Assembly (NCBI RefSeq): GCF_900239935.1
Contig: NZ_LT965929.1
Coordinates: 1-64,000 of the forward strand
Length of the DNA: 64,000 nt
Source of the DNA: Pseudoalteromonas carrageenovora IAM 12662
Lineage (GTDB): Bacteria > Pseudomonadota > Gammaproteobacteria > Enterobacterales > Alteromonadaceae
Direction of reading: 5' to 3'
The notes below the pieces were generated by a model. The model saw only the letters and a program-made list of their open reading frames with translations. It had not been told where the DNA came from and made no database searches. The position numbers and the translations under genes were made by a program. Of this stretch, positions 7,086 to 15,862 are shown one piece after another. Within the stretch, counting starts at the first letter, position 1, and each line of letters starts with the position of its first letter.

Positions 7086-8552
7086 ATGTTTACCCAATTA
7101 CTCACTCATATTGACTGGTTAAGTCTGGGCGCTGGCGTTACCGCAGGCGCATTGCTTTATAGTCTTGTAGCTGCGCAGCTTCGTAAAAAATTAAATCAAC
7201 AGATTAGCGAGCAGCAACAGCAACTTTCATTACTACAAAATCAGTTTGATAATAAACAGCAGCAATACAATACCTTACTAGAAGATCACGAACTGCTAGA
7301 GCATACTCATCAGGAGCAACGCGACGAAGCACAGCACTTTAAAACCCGCTTTAGCGAGCAAGAAAAACAAAGCGTTCAATACAACCATTTTTGGCGTAAA
7401 GCCGAAGGCGAATTAACTGCTCTGCGTGAGCAATTTAATCAGCGCGATGTTGAATATAATAATATGCGCACTACGCTTGAACAAAAACAGCAAAACTTTA
7501 CCGAGCAGCTCGCGCAAATAGAGCAAAGTAAAAATGTGCTTAAAAAAGAGTTTGAAAATCTCGCTAATAAAATCTTAGAAGAAAAATCGCAAAGCTTTAA
7601 AACTCTAAATCAAGAAAGCATTGAGCAACTATTAAAACCAGTACAAGGGGAGCTAAAAGGCTTTAGAGATAAAATGGAATCTATTCACGTTGAAGATTTA
7701 AAGCAACGTGCTGCCCTTAAAACTGAGCTACTGCATTTACAAGCGAAAAGCCAAGCTATTACCGAGCAAGCCGATAAGCTCAGTAATGCACTGCAAGGGC
7801 AAAAAAAGACGCAAGGTAATTGGGGCGAACTAATGCTCGAAAACGTACTCGACAGCGCAGGCCTGCGTGCAGGTACTGACTACAAACGCGAAGTATCGTT
7901 TAACACTGAAGACGGTCGACTGCGCCCCGACGTAGTGGTGTATTTACCACAGGGCCGCCACTTAGTGATTGATGCTAAAACATCGCTAAATGCTTATACC
8001 CGTTACGTTAACGCCGAAAACGAATTAGTGGCTAGCCAAGCAATTAAAGAGCATGTAAATGCCGTTACATCGCGTATTAACGAGCTTGCCAGTAAATCGT
8101 ACGATCGACTCCCTGGTATAAACTCGCCTGAAGTGGTTATTATGTTTGTCCCTATTGAGTCTGCCTTTGTAGAGGCGCTTAAATACCAAAGCGATATTTA
8201 CCAACAAGCCATCGAAAAAAATATTTTAGTTGCTACGCCAACTACTCTGCTTACAAGCCTTAATATTGTTAAACAGCTGTGGCGCTTTGAAGAGCAAACC
8301 AAATACTCTAAAGAGCTGGCGAATCGTGCAGAGCGCTTTTACAACAAGCTCAATGGCTTTTTAACGAGTATGGAAGGTGTTGGCAAACAACTAGACCGCG
8401 CAAAAGAAAGTTACGATAAAGCCTTTTCACAGCTTTACCGTGGTAAAGGTAACTTAATTAAACAAGCTTCAGAATTTAAAGAGCTAGGTGTATCGGTTCA
8501 AAAAGAGCTACCAAACGAAAGCGTAGAAAAAGCCCAATTAGAGCTGGATTAA
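7086..8552 (+). CDS. rmuC: DNA recombination protein RmuC homologue
   Basis: RmuC family protein of 488 residues, implicated in limiting recombination between inverted repeats. Residues 10-32 form one membrane-spanning helix (LGAGVTAGALLYSLVAAQL). A long Gln/Glu-rich coiled coil runs from about 35 to 230. The conserved RmuC nuclease-like domain follows (GNWGELMLENVLDSAGL near 246, then RPDVVVYLP and VIDAKTSL near 280-300). Length and order match the family. It stands alone, 90 bp after the last small-RNA terminator, and the next gene begins 43 bp downstream. Fold and family are clear; the biochemical activity is known only from the family. Confidence 0.93.
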   Translation: MFTQLLTHIDWLSLGAGVTAGALLYSLVAAQLRKKLNQQISEQQQQLSLLQNQFDNKQQQYNTLLEDHELLEHTHQEQRDEAQHFKTRFSEQEKQSVQYNHFWRKAEGELTALREQFNQRDVEYNNMRTTLEQKQQNFTEQLAQIEQSKNVLKKEFENLANKILEEKSQSFKTLNQESIEQLLKPVQGELKGFRDKMESIHVEDLKQRAALKTELLHLQAKSQAITEQADKLSNALQGQKKTQGNWGELMLENVLDSAGLRAGTDYKREVSFNTEDGRLRPDVVVYLPQGRHLVIDAKTSLNAYTRYVNAENELVASQAIKEHVNAVTSRINELASKSYDRLPGINSPEVVIMFVPIESAFVEALKYQSDIYQQAIEKNILVATPTTLLTSLNIVKQLWRFEEQTKYSKELANRAERFYNKLNGFLTSMEGVGKQLDRAKESYDKAFSQLYRGKGNLIKQASEFKELGVSVQKELPNESVEKAQLELD

Positions 8553-8595
8553 GTTCGATTTATCTCTACTGTTTTATACATTAAAAGGAAGGTTA

Positions 8596-9150
8596 ATGGT
8601 TTTTCCCTTACTCAGTTCACAAAGGTTAGCGTTAACCCCTATAAATTATGAGGATAGAGACGCTATTTTTGCTCTTTTTTCAGACCAACAAGTTACTAAA
8701 TACTATGATCTGGCGCCCTTAACCCAAATCTCCCAAGCTGATAAGTTAATTGATTTATTCAATTATAGATATAAAAATGGTGAAGGGATCCGCTGGGCTA
8801 TCCGTTTAAAAAATACTGATGAGTTAATAGGTACTTGTGGTTTTAATAGTTGGTCAATACCAATGAAGCACGCATTTATTGGTTACGACCTTAGTAACCA
8901 GTATTGGGGTAAAGGCTATGCTTTTGAGGCCATTAGTATAATTATAAAAGCTGCCTTTGATGGATTGCTAAGTTGCGGGGCTTTAAATCGAATTCAAGCC
9001 GACACTGTACCAAGAAACAACGCATCAGAAGCACTTTTACTAAAGCTTGGCTTTTGTGAGGAAGGCACAAGGCGACAAAGTGGTTTTTGGAAAGGGCAAT
9101 TTCACGACCTAAAATGCTTTGGACTATTAAGCGCAGAGCACAATTTATGA
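8596..9150 (+). CDS. GNAT acetyltransferase, RimJ/RimL type
   Basis: A 184-residue N-acetyltransferase of the RimJ/RimL class, which acetylates protein N-termini or small amines using acetyl-CoA. Visible motifs are the N-terminal SSQRLALTPINYEDRDAIF, the central IGYDLSNQYWGKGYAFEA acetyl-CoA-binding segment (about 97-114), and NAS-EALLLKLGF near 145-155. AAGGAAGG precedes the ATG at 8596. Its stop overlaps the start of the next gene by 4 bp (ATGA), so the two are co-translated. Substrate unknown. Confidence 0.85.
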   Translation: MVFPLLSSQRLALTPINYEDRDAIFALFSDQQVTKYYDLAPLTQISQADKLIDLFNYRYKNGEGIRWAIRLKNTDELIGTCGFNSWSIPMKHAFIGYDLSNQYWGKGYAFEAISIIIKAAFDGLLSCGALNRIQADTVPRNNASEALLLKLGFCEEGTRRQSGFWKGQFHDLKCFGLLSAEHNL

Positions 9151-9509
9151 AAACTGATGACGTAGTTTATAACTTATTGAACGAAATCAGCGTTCAATTT
9201 CCTGACGTTAAAGCGTTAATGAGCATCTATGATGAAGATGAAACCACGTTTAAAATGGAGGCATTTGCTAAAGCCACAACACACGCTTTTGCTCTTGGCT
9301 ATATGGAGCAAGCCCAGCGTTATTTAAGTTTTATGGCTGAAAAGCTAATAAACGCTGAGGCAAAAGTAATTGAATACATAGACGTATATTACGTAGAGAC
9401 ACTATTTTGGTGCGCAAGTTCTCATACTATTGCGGTTGGTTGGCCTCTAGTGCCTGGCAACTTACAAAAGCTTTATATCAATTTTCATGGTAAAGCGCCG
9501 CAAAACTAA
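9147..9509 (+). CDS. Small conserved protein of unknown function
   Basis: A 120-residue soluble acidic protein. The ATG at 9147 overlaps the stop of the GNAT gene (ATGA), which fixes the start. No catalytic motif is apparent. The sequence is helical (AKATTHAFALGYMEQAQRYL, then YIDVYYVETLFWCA) and resembles small DUF proteins that measure disease or stress in no defined pathway; I do not assign a family with certainty. Translational coupling suggests a role linked to the acetyltransferase. Confidence 0.7.
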   Translation: MKTDDVVYNLLNEISVQFPDVKALMSIYDEDETTFKMEAFAKATTHAFALGYMEQAQRYLSFMAEKLINAEAKVIEYIDVYYVETLFWCASSHTIAVGWPLVPGNLQKLYINFHGKAPQN

Positions 9510-9543
9510 TACAACTAAAGCTCACATGTACTAGCTTACGCCT

Positions 9544-9948
9544 TTAATACTCCACCTCATTCAATAACTCATTTATTTTTTCATCGCCAATACACTCTCC
9601 ATTAGACCAGCTTGCATTAAGCAGTGTAATTAAATTACCAATACGCTCTGATTTACGCTGTAGCTGCTTTATTAGTGCATTAGCTTCATGTTGTTTTTCA
9701 CCAAGGCGCACAATAATGGCGTTGTGATCTAGCTCCTCATTAGGCTTACGCAGGGAGGGGATTTCTTCAAGCGAAAACCCTAAACTTTGTGCAAACTTAA
9801 TCATTTTAAGCTGCTCTACACTAGCCTTATCGTATTGCCTATACCCGTTATTATTTCGCGTACCGTGTGGCAGCAGCCCTATACTTTCGTAATACCGTAT
9901 GGTGCTTGCTGCAATACCCGAGTGCTTAGCTAGTTCACCTATTTTCAT
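9544..9948 (-). CDS. MerR-family transcriptional regulator
   Basis: A 134-residue MerR-type regulator. The winged helix-turn-helix is at the N-terminus (MKIGELAKHSGIAASTIRYY then ESIGLL), followed by the second helical element around NNNGYRQYD and a coiled-coil dimerisation helix to the end. There is no cysteine cluster typical of metal sensors; one Cys near residue 118 is visible. It is divergent from the flavin oxidoreductase at 10035. The intergenic region contains a perfect dyad within a promoter with a 19-bp spacer, the hallmark of MerR activation by DNA distortion. It most likely controls that oxidoreductase in response to an electrophile or redox cue, by inference. Confidence 0.9.
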   Translation of the reverse strand: MKIGELAKHSGIAASTIRYYESIGLLPHGTRNNNGYRQYDKASVEQLKMIKFAQSLGFSLEEIPSLRKPNEELDHNAIIVRLGEKQHEANALIKQLQRKSERIGNLITLLNASWSNGECIGDEKINELLNEVEY

Positions 9949-9973
9949 TGTTACCTCTACTATAAAAAGCGGG

Positions 9974-10004
9974 TTGACCTTAAAGCTGACTTTAAGGTTA
10001 TAGT
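9974..10004 (+). promoter_or_regulatory. MerR-type promoter with 19-bp spacer and dyad operator
   Basis: The -35 TTGACC (9974-9979) and -10 TATAGT (9999-10004) are separated by 19 bp. The dyad ACCTTAAAG-CTGA-CTTTAAGGT (9977-9998) occupies the spacer with perfect 9-bp arms. This long spacer is what MerR proteins correct by twisting DNA. It drives the oxidoreductase at 10035. Confidence 0.88.
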
Positions 10005-10034
10005 GCCTGTAATGTCAATTTATGGTTTATATGT

Positions 10035-11285
10035 ATGTTTGAGTTTGAACAATCTGCTGTATTTACGCCCTTTACCCTACCAAGCGGTTTAACGCTTAAA
10101 AACCGAGTAGTAAAAGCAGCTATGGAAGAGAACCTCGCAGAGGCTAACCAAACGCCATCGCAAGTGCTTAAAAATGTATACAGTGAATGGGCAAAAGGCG
10201 GCTGCGGGTTAATTATTACCGGTAATGTTATGGTCGATCACCTTGCTATGACAGGCCCAGGCGGCTTAGCACTTGAGCAACAAACAGATATAACAGCATT
10301 TGCAGAACTTGCACGCTTGGCGCAGCAGAACGATTGTAAAATTGTTATGCAAATTAATCACCCTGGTCGCCAAGTGTTTAAAAATATGGGCGGAAAAGCC
10401 TTTAGTGCCTCAGACATTGCGCTTGATGTGGGTAAACATTCACATTTATTTGCTCAGCCAAAGGCAATGACACAAAGTGATATTAACGATGTAGTTACGC
10501 GTTTTACACAAACAGCCTTACAGGCTGAAAAAGCAGGCTTTAATGGCGTACAAATACATGCTGCACATGGCTATTTATTAGCACAGTTTTTATCTCCTCT
10601 TACTAATAAACGAGATGATAAATGGGGTGGTAGCCTTGAAAACCGCGCCCGCTTATTACTTGAAATTACCAAAAGCGTTAAAGCACATTGTAGCGAGAGT
10701 TTTTCGGTATCCATAAAACTTAACTCAGCTGATTTTCAGCGCGGTGGCTTTGAACCAAGTGACGCGCAAGCGGTTGTTAATATGCTAAGCGCATTAAAGG
10801 TTGATTTTGTAGAGCTTTCGGGCGGAAGTTACGAAGCACCGGCTATGCAAGGACAAACAGGCGATGAGCGTACACTTGCTCGTGAGGCTTACTTTTTAGA
10901 GTTTGCCAAAGCAATTAGCGAGCAATCAACCATACCCATTATGACCACCGGTGGCATTAGCCTATTAGATGTAGCGAATAAAGTAATTAGCTCAGGCGTA
11001 GCGCTCGTTGGTATGGCCACGGCACTGGCTTATCAGCCTAATTTAGTTAATTGCTGGCAAACAGAGCCAACGCAAAACCTGCTTATGCCGCGTGTTATCT
11101 TTACAGACAAAACTATTGCTGGGCTTGCCACTATGGCGCTGGTAAAAAGGCAAATTCGCCGAGTTGGCCAAGGCAAACATGTTAAAGCAAATGCCTCCGC
11201 TATTTTTACTTTGATAAGCGATCAAATACGCACAGCTAAGCTTACAAAGCGCTACCGTAAGCGCTTTACTAAAGAGCTAAATTAA
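10035..11285 (+). CDS. Old-yellow-enzyme family NADH:flavin oxidoreductase
   Basis: FMN-dependent ene-reductase of 416 residues, reducing activated C=C bonds (enones, quinone-like electrophiles) with NAD(P)H. The TIM-barrel OYE family is shown by the N-terminal FTLPSGLTLKNRVV, QINHPGRQ near 112, the substrate-binding IHAAHGYLLAQFLSP near 175, and RDDKWGGSLENRARLL near 196. The C-terminal 50 residues are basic and extend beyond the barrel. Transcription probably starts at the MerR-type promoter upstream, so the enzyme is likely induced by the compound it reduces. The physiological substrate is unknown. Confidence 0.92.
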   Translation: MFEFEQSAVFTPFTLPSGLTLKNRVVKAAMEENLAEANQTPSQVLKNVYSEWAKGGCGLIITGNVMVDHLAMTGPGGLALEQQTDITAFAELARLAQQNDCKIVMQINHPGRQVFKNMGGKAFSASDIALDVGKHSHLFAQPKAMTQSDINDVVTRFTQTALQAEKAGFNGVQIHAAHGYLLAQFLSPLTNKRDDKWGGSLENRARLLLEITKSVKAHCSESFSVSIKLNSADFQRGGFEPSDAQAVVNMLSALKVDFVELSGGSYEAPAMQGQTGDERTLAREAYFLEFAKAISEQSTIPIMTTGGISLLDVANKVISSGVALVGMATALAYQPNLVNCWQTEPTQNLLMPRVIFTDKTIAGLATMALVKRQIRRVGQGKHVKANASAIFTLISDQIRTAKLTKRYRKRFTKELN

Positions 11286-11635
11286 GCTTTTAGTTTTGCT
11301 TGTTTATTTTTTACCGTTTGTTTAGCTATGTATACATTGTAATAAATGTAACCACTTACATATTGTGTTTGTTGGAATTAAAAGGTGCACCAAGGTGGAA
11401 GTATACTTTTTTATCAAGCCATTAAAGTGCACCATTTTGTACATGTTTAATTACTGTACTAACAAGCGAAACAATCATTCAGTAATGTTAAATAAAATGC
11501 TTGTTCAGTGCCTGTTAATTTAACCCATCCTGTTGATAATGTTGAGCTTTATTGTAACTGCTTATGTTGTTTTTGCTTGAGTTTTATACTAGCGTATAGA
11601 GTAGATATTTAACGTTACTCAAGGAGAAAGGTTAC
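11286..11635. other. 350-bp intergenic region with two GTGCACCA boxes
   Basis: No gene seen. Two boxes in the same orientation, GGTGCACCAAGGTGG (11382-11396) and AGTGCACCATTTTGTACA (11425-11442), resemble NtrC-type enhancer halves, but I could not find a convincing sigma-54 promoter. ATGTAACCACTTACAT (11347-11362) is a short dyad. The region ends with AAGGAGAAAG, the ribosome site of the aldo/keto reductase. Confidence 0.3.
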
Positions 11636-12796
11636 ATGGTATCTCGCAGAAGCTTTATAAAAGCAGGAGCCGCTTTAAGTTTGGGTTCTATTTTTAGTGC
11701 ATCAGCATTGGCTGAGCAGCTAAAAGTAAAAATGTCTCAAGGGCAGCTTATGCCAACTAAGGGCCCAATTGATAAAAGCGCAGCCCTTCCAACTAACGAT
11801 GTTACGAACGCTAAACATTATCGCCCTGAAGCACGAATGGGGCTAGGTGGTTTAGCGGCTGGTAACGGCTTTAATACTATATCTAGCGATACAGAAATCT
11901 TAACAATGCTAAATGCTGCGTGGGATGCAGGCATACGGCATTACGATACTTCTCCGTTTTATGGTTTAAGCCTAAGTGAAAGGCGCTTTGGGGACTTATT
12001 ACGTAATAAAAAACGCGAAGACTTTGTTTTATCCTCCAAGGTGGGGCGCTTGCTTACTCCCTCTGCTGAGCCTTTAGAAAATAGCTGGCACTGGGCCGAC
12101 CATTCACCGTTTCATTATAAGTATGATTATTCAGCCTCGGGTACGCGCCGTTCAATAGAAGATACGCTACAAAGAATTGGCGTGGCGTCGCTTGATATTG
12201 TTTATATTCACGATTTATCGCCTCAAAATAGTGATATGGGCGAAGATTGGCTTAAATACTTTGATCAAGCAGCAAAAGGCGCAATTCCTGAGCTTACAAA
12301 AATGCGCGACGAGGGTATAATTAAAGGTTGGGGTTTTGGGGTTAATACGCCCCACGCTGTTTATAAAGCGCTTGATATGTCAGATCCCGATATTTGTTTA
12401 TTAGCGCTGCAATATTCTATTTTAGATCACAAAGAAGCACTTAATAAAACATTCCCAATGCTTGATAAACGCGGGATCTCTGCGGTTATTGGTGCGCCGC
12501 TTAATGGCGGTTTTTTAACGGGGCGTAATCGCTTTAATTACTCACCAAAAATACCAGCGCCTATGCAGCAAAAGTATAATGCAATTAGTGAAGTTGCTAC
12601 TAAGCATGGCATCGACATTAAAACAGCTGCACTACAATTTGCAGAAGCACCGTCTACAGTGGCCTCAATTGTTCCTGGGGCACGAACGGCTGAGCAAATT
12701 AACGCAAATGTAGCATCAATGAAGGTAACTATACCGGATGCGTTTTGGAGTGAGTTAAAAGCTAAAAACTTGATTGAACAAAACGCGCCAGTGTAA
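11636..12796 (+). CDS. Aldo/keto reductase with Tat-like signal
   Basis: NAD(P)H-dependent aldo/keto reductase, 386 residues. The N-terminus carries a twin-arginine motif, SRRSFIKAG, followed by a hydrophobic stretch and an ASA-LA cleavage site, so it is probably exported folded with its cofactor. The AKR barrel is shown by GIRHYDTSPFYGLSLSERRFG (split here as residues about 100-120; catalytic Asp and Tyr present), the Lys in VLSSKVGR, and VYIHDLSPQ. Members of the L-fucose dehydrogenase/D-threo-aldose dehydrogenase branch are similar. AAGGAGAAAG gives a strong ribosome site. It is monocistronic, ending in a hairpin. Substrate unknown. Confidence 0.87.
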   Translation: MVSRRSFIKAGAALSLGSIFSASALAEQLKVKMSQGQLMPTKGPIDKSAALPTNDVTNAKHYRPEARMGLGGLAAGNGFNTISSDTEILTMLNAAWDAGIRHYDTSPFYGLSLSERRFGDLLRNKKREDFVLSSKVGRLLTPSAEPLENSWHWADHSPFHYKYDYSASGTRRSIEDTLQRIGVASLDIVYIHDLSPQNSDMGEDWLKYFDQAAKGAIPELTKMRDEGIIKGWGFGVNTPHAVYKALDMSDPDICLLALQYSILDHKEALNKTFPMLDKRGISAVIGAPLNGGFLTGRNRFNYSPKIPAPMQQKYNAISEVATKHGIDIKTAALQFAEAPSTVASIVPGARTAEQINANVASMKVTIPDAFWSELKAKNLIEQNAPV

Positions 12797-12807
12797 GTTA
12801 GCTATTT

Positions 12808-12844
12808 AGGTGTGCTACTTAAATGCGCCAGTGTAAGCACACCT
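12808..12844. terminator. Hairpin between convergent genes
   Basis: AGGTGTGCT at 12808-12816 pairs with AGCACACCT at 12836-12844, between the converging aldo/keto reductase and racemase genes. The T-run is weak (TATTTAT). Confidence 0.45.
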
Positions 12845-12863
12845 ATTTATAACTAATATTTAA

Positions 12864-13589
12864 TTAAGCCACACTTGAAAGCGTTGATTGATGGGCGTTT
12901 GCATATGCCCAGTTAACGCACTCTTGCGCTAAAATAGCGATGGTATCTAGGCAGGTGTCTGGCGAGTGTTTGGCTTGTTCATTTAACACAAGTGGTATTT
13001 CGGTGCAGCCAAGCAGCACGCAATCTGCACCTTGGGCAAGCATTGACTCGTAAGCCTTGCTTAATAAATTGCGCCCTTTATTTAAATCCCCTGCTTTTAC
13101 AGCGGTTATACCATCCATAATAGCCATTTGCTGTTGTGTGCCTGGCTCAATAAAATCAATATTGTGCTGCTCAAATGCGTTTTGATAAATACCCATATTT
13201 AGTGTGGCTGTAGTGGCTAAAATACCCACTCTCTGCTTATTGGTTGCTTTAACTTGTTTAATAACGCTTTTCACAATGCTAATGGTGTGTACATCGGCAT
13301 TTTGAGTTAATGCGTCGTACCAGTAATGCGCGGTATTACACGGAATAACAATACAGCTTACACCTAAGCTTGTTAGTTCTTTAAAGCCTTTTTTAAGCTC
13401 AAAAAATGGGTTTTCATCTTCAAGACCCATTAAAAATTTTGTTCGGTCAGGAATTTGTGGGATATTCCTTATAAACATAGGTATATGCTCTTGATCATTT
13501 TTAGCGGGCGATAGCGCAATTACCTGATTCATAAATGAGGCGGTAGCCAAAGGCCCCATTCCACCTAATACGCCAAGAGTTCTGAGCAT
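12864..13589 (-). CDS. Aspartate/glutamate racemase family protein
   Basis: Cofactor-independent amino-acid racemase, 241 residues. Both catalytic cysteines are visible: PCNTAHYWYD near residue 83 and LGCTEIPL near 195. The N-terminal GVLGGMGPLATASF is the family signature of aspartate racemases (YgeA/RacD group). It is divergent from the LysR at 13701 with a 111-bp shared promoter region, the usual arrangement for a LysR-controlled target. It may make D-aspartate or a related D-amino acid; the substrate is not determined by the sequence. Confidence 0.9.
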   Translation of the reverse strand: MLRTLGVLGGMGPLATASFMNQVIALSPAKNDQEHIPMFIRNIPQIPDRTKFLMGLEDENPFFELKKGFKELTSLGVSCIVIPCNTAHYWYDALTQNADVHTISIVKSVIKQVKATNKQRVGILATTATLNMGIYQNAFEQHNIDFIEPGTQQQMAIMDGITAVKAGDLNKGRNLLSKAYESMLAQGADCVLLGCTEIPLVLNEQAKHSPDTCLDTIAILAQECVNWAYANAHQSTLSSVA

Positions 13590-13700
13590 GATTGCATTCC
13601 GGTTATTGAGTTTATAGGCTTAATTTATAGTGTTTTATTTAGTTTGAATAATGCTATTATTTTACCACCCATGCATAAATTGCATAACTAAGTGGTCGCT

Positions 13701-14585
13701 ATGAATATTGAAAGTAAATGGTTAGAAGATTTTTTAACGCTCTCGCACACAAAAAGCTTTTCGCAAGCGGCAAAGCTTAGGCATATTACGCAACCTGCAT
13801 TTAGTCGGCGTATAAAAGCCCTTGAAGACGCCCTGGGCGCAGCCCTAATCGACCGAGAAAACTTGCCTATTACTCTTACCCCAAGCGGTAAAATATTTCA
13901 TATAACGGCGCGTAATTTAGTTAACCAAATGAATACCTCGGTTAGCATGCTTGAGGAGTTGTCGGTGCAGCAAAATTATTCTGTAAAGGTTGCGGCCGCA
14001 CATTCTTTAGCGAGTTTTTTAACCTTACAACTCGCTAACTTTCAAACACAAGATGAGCGCGACATTGTACTTAATTTAGAGGCTATAGACGTAGACAAAG
14101 CCACCGAAGCGCTAGAGCAAGGTGAATGCGACTTACTTATTGCCTTTGATAACGAACGCCTTAAACTGCCGCCGTTTAGTCATCAAAAAATAGGTAATGC
14201 TAAGTTATTACCTGTTAGCGCCTGTGACGAGCAAGGCAAAGCCTTATATAACCTAGAAAGCGCAGCGCCTATACCGCATTTAGCCTACAGCCTCGACTCC
14301 TACATGGGTCGGCAGTTAGAGCCTATCATATCGGGCGCTAAGCTTAAAAAGGTGTTTGTTTCATCCATGACTGAGCTTTTAAAAGTGCACGCTGTTGCAG
14401 GGAATGGTATTGCCTGGCTGCCCGACTACGTTATATCAAACGAGCTTAAAAATAATACCCTAGTAGTTGTAGGGAGTGAGCACCACTGCGTGCCAATAAC
14501 TTACTATGCGTATAGATATCATGCGGCTTTGCACCCCGGTGGCGAAAGTGTGTGGAATAAATTAACTGAGCTCAATATAAGCTAA
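13701..14585 (+). CDS. LysR-family transcriptional regulator
   Basis: LysR-type regulator of 294 residues. The helix-turn-helix is at residues 5-60 (FLTLSHTKSFSQAAKLRHIT then QPAFSRRIKALE), followed by the periplasmic-binding-protein-like effector domain. ATG at 13701 is preferred to an in-frame GTG nine bases earlier. The divergent racemase gene is the likely target. Its stop is directly followed by an inverted repeat (14587-14603) belonging to the dispersed TGTAAA element. Confidence 0.9.
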   Translation: MNIESKWLEDFLTLSHTKSFSQAAKLRHITQPAFSRRIKALEDALGAALIDRENLPITLTPSGKIFHITARNLVNQMNTSVSMLEELSVQQNYSVKVAAAHSLASFLTLQLANFQTQDERDIVLNLEAIDVDKATEALEQGECDLLIAFDNERLKLPPFSHQKIGNAKLLPVSACDEQGKALYNLESAAPIPHLAYSLDSYMGRQLEPIISGAKLKKVFVSSMTELLKVHAVAGNGIAWLPDYVISNELKNNTLVVVGSEHHCVPITYYAYRYHAALHPGGESVWNKLTELNIS

Positions 14586-14586
14586 C

Positions 14587-14603
14587 TGTAAACCCCCGTT
14601 ACA
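14587..14603. repeat. TGTAAA-CCCCC-GTTACA element, copy 2
   Basis: One mismatch in the right arm. It extends outward to AACTGTAA/TTACAGTT, so it can also form a hairpin after the LysR stop. The G-rich strand is the minus strand here. Confidence 0.5.
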
Positions 14604-14790
14604 GTTAAATAGGTGTTACTAATTTAAAGCGATAACAGCTATGTGCAATGGGATTTTAAGTATTTTCCTATATTATTATGGAATTTTATTCCCATAATAA
14701 TTGGGTGTTTTGTCTCTTTTTTAATAGTCTTGATAAAGCCAAAATAGCGTCATCAACACAGAGTATTAACTAGCTAACGAGGCAACTCCC

Positions 14791-15798
14791 ATGAAAGCAA
14801 TCGGATATCAAAAAAGTTTACCTATCGAAAACGAATTATCATTACAAGACATTGAACTTGAAACGCCAGCAGCACACGGCCACGATATTTTAGTAGAGGT
14901 TAAAGCGGTATCGGTTAATCCGGTTGATTTTAAAATTCGCCAAGCAATGCCAGCAGCAGATGGCGAATATAAAGTAATTGGTTGGGATGCAACTGGGGTA
15001 GTTAAATCAGTTGGCGAAAACGTTTCGTTATTTAAGCCAGGCGACAAAGTATGGTACGCGGGCGACATTACGCGCTCAGGCAGTAACGCGCAATTTCAAT
15101 TAGTTGACGAGCGTATTGTTGGCCATATGCCAAGTTCGCTTTCGTATGGCGAAGCCGCAGCATTGCCGCTTACCAGCATTACTGCGTGGGAATTATTGTT
15201 TGACCGTTTAAACGTAGCTAAAAATGATGGTTCTAAAAGCATTTTAGTTATTGGAGCCGCCGGTGGTGTGGGTTCAATTATGGTGCAGCTGTTAAAGCAG
15301 CGTACTAAATTAAATATTATTGCAAGCGCCTCTCGCCCCGAAACTATATCGTGGTTAGAAGATTTAGGTGCCGATACTATTGTTAATCACCGTAACCCGT
15401 TAAGTGAAGAGTTTGCAGCTAAAAACTTAAGCGAAGTAGATTACGTAGTAAGCTTAAACAATACAGAGCAGCACTTAGCTGAAATTGAAAAAGTAGTGAA
15501 GCCACAAGGTCAATTTGCACTAATTGATGACCCTGAAACGCTTAACATTGTGCCATTTAAAAATAAAAGCGTGTCGGTACATTGGGAGCTTATGTTTACT
15601 CGCTCGTTATTTAAAACCGACGACATGCAAGAGCAACACGTTATTTTAAACAACGTAGCCACTATGATTGACCAAGGGCAGATTAAAACCACGGTAGGTG
15701 AGCACTTAGGTAAAATTAACGCTGCCAATTTACGCAAAGCGCATCAGCACCTTGAAACCCAAACAGCTAAAGGCAAAGTGGTTTTAGAAGGTTTTTAA
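14791..15798 (+). CDS. Zinc-type alcohol dehydrogenase-like / quinone oxidoreductase
   Basis: Medium-chain dehydrogenase/reductase of 335 residues. The GroES-like N-terminal domain (VEVKAVSVNPVDFKIRQ, then GWDATGVV) is followed by an NADPH-binding Rossmann fold with VIGAAGGVGSIMVQLLKQ near residues 152-169. Zinc-ligand cysteines are absent, as in quinone oxidoreductases. It lies alone between LysR genes; GAGGCAAC precedes the ATG. It would reduce quinones or enones with NADPH. The exact substrate is unknown. Confidence 0.9.
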   Translation: MKAIGYQKSLPIENELSLQDIELETPAAHGHDILVEVKAVSVNPVDFKIRQAMPAADGEYKVIGWDATGVVKSVGENVSLFKPGDKVWYAGDITRSGSNAQFQLVDERIVGHMPSSLSYGEAAALPLTSITAWELLFDRLNVAKNDGSKSILVIGAAGGVGSIMVQLLKQRTKLNIIASASRPETISWLEDLGADTIVNHRNPLSEEFAAKNLSEVDYVVSLNNTEQHLAEIEKVVKPQGQFALIDDPETLNIVPFKNKSVSVHWELMFTRSLFKTDDMQEQHVILNNVATMIDQGQIKTTVGEHLGKINAANLRKAHQHLETQTAKGKVVLEGF

Positions 15799-15833
15799 GC
15801 TATCTCGTGTATAACGTTTTTTTGAGTATACCC

Positions 15834-15855
15834 AAGCCCCTTACGGGGCTTTTTT
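15834..15855 (+). terminator. Intrinsic terminator
   Basis: AAGCCCC-TTAC-GGGGCTT followed by T6, after the dehydrogenase gene. Confidence 0.85.
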
Positions 15856-15862
15856 GTACCTG

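Noticed and set aside
8690..8712. GATC motif in acetyltransferase gene
   Set aside because: The left arm is altered (TTACTAAATAC) and the spacing is off by one.
12786..12837. Direct repeat GCGCCAGTGTAAG as insertion-site duplication
   Set aside because: No element lies between the two copies; a small local duplication at the end of the aldo/keto reductase gene is the simpler reading.
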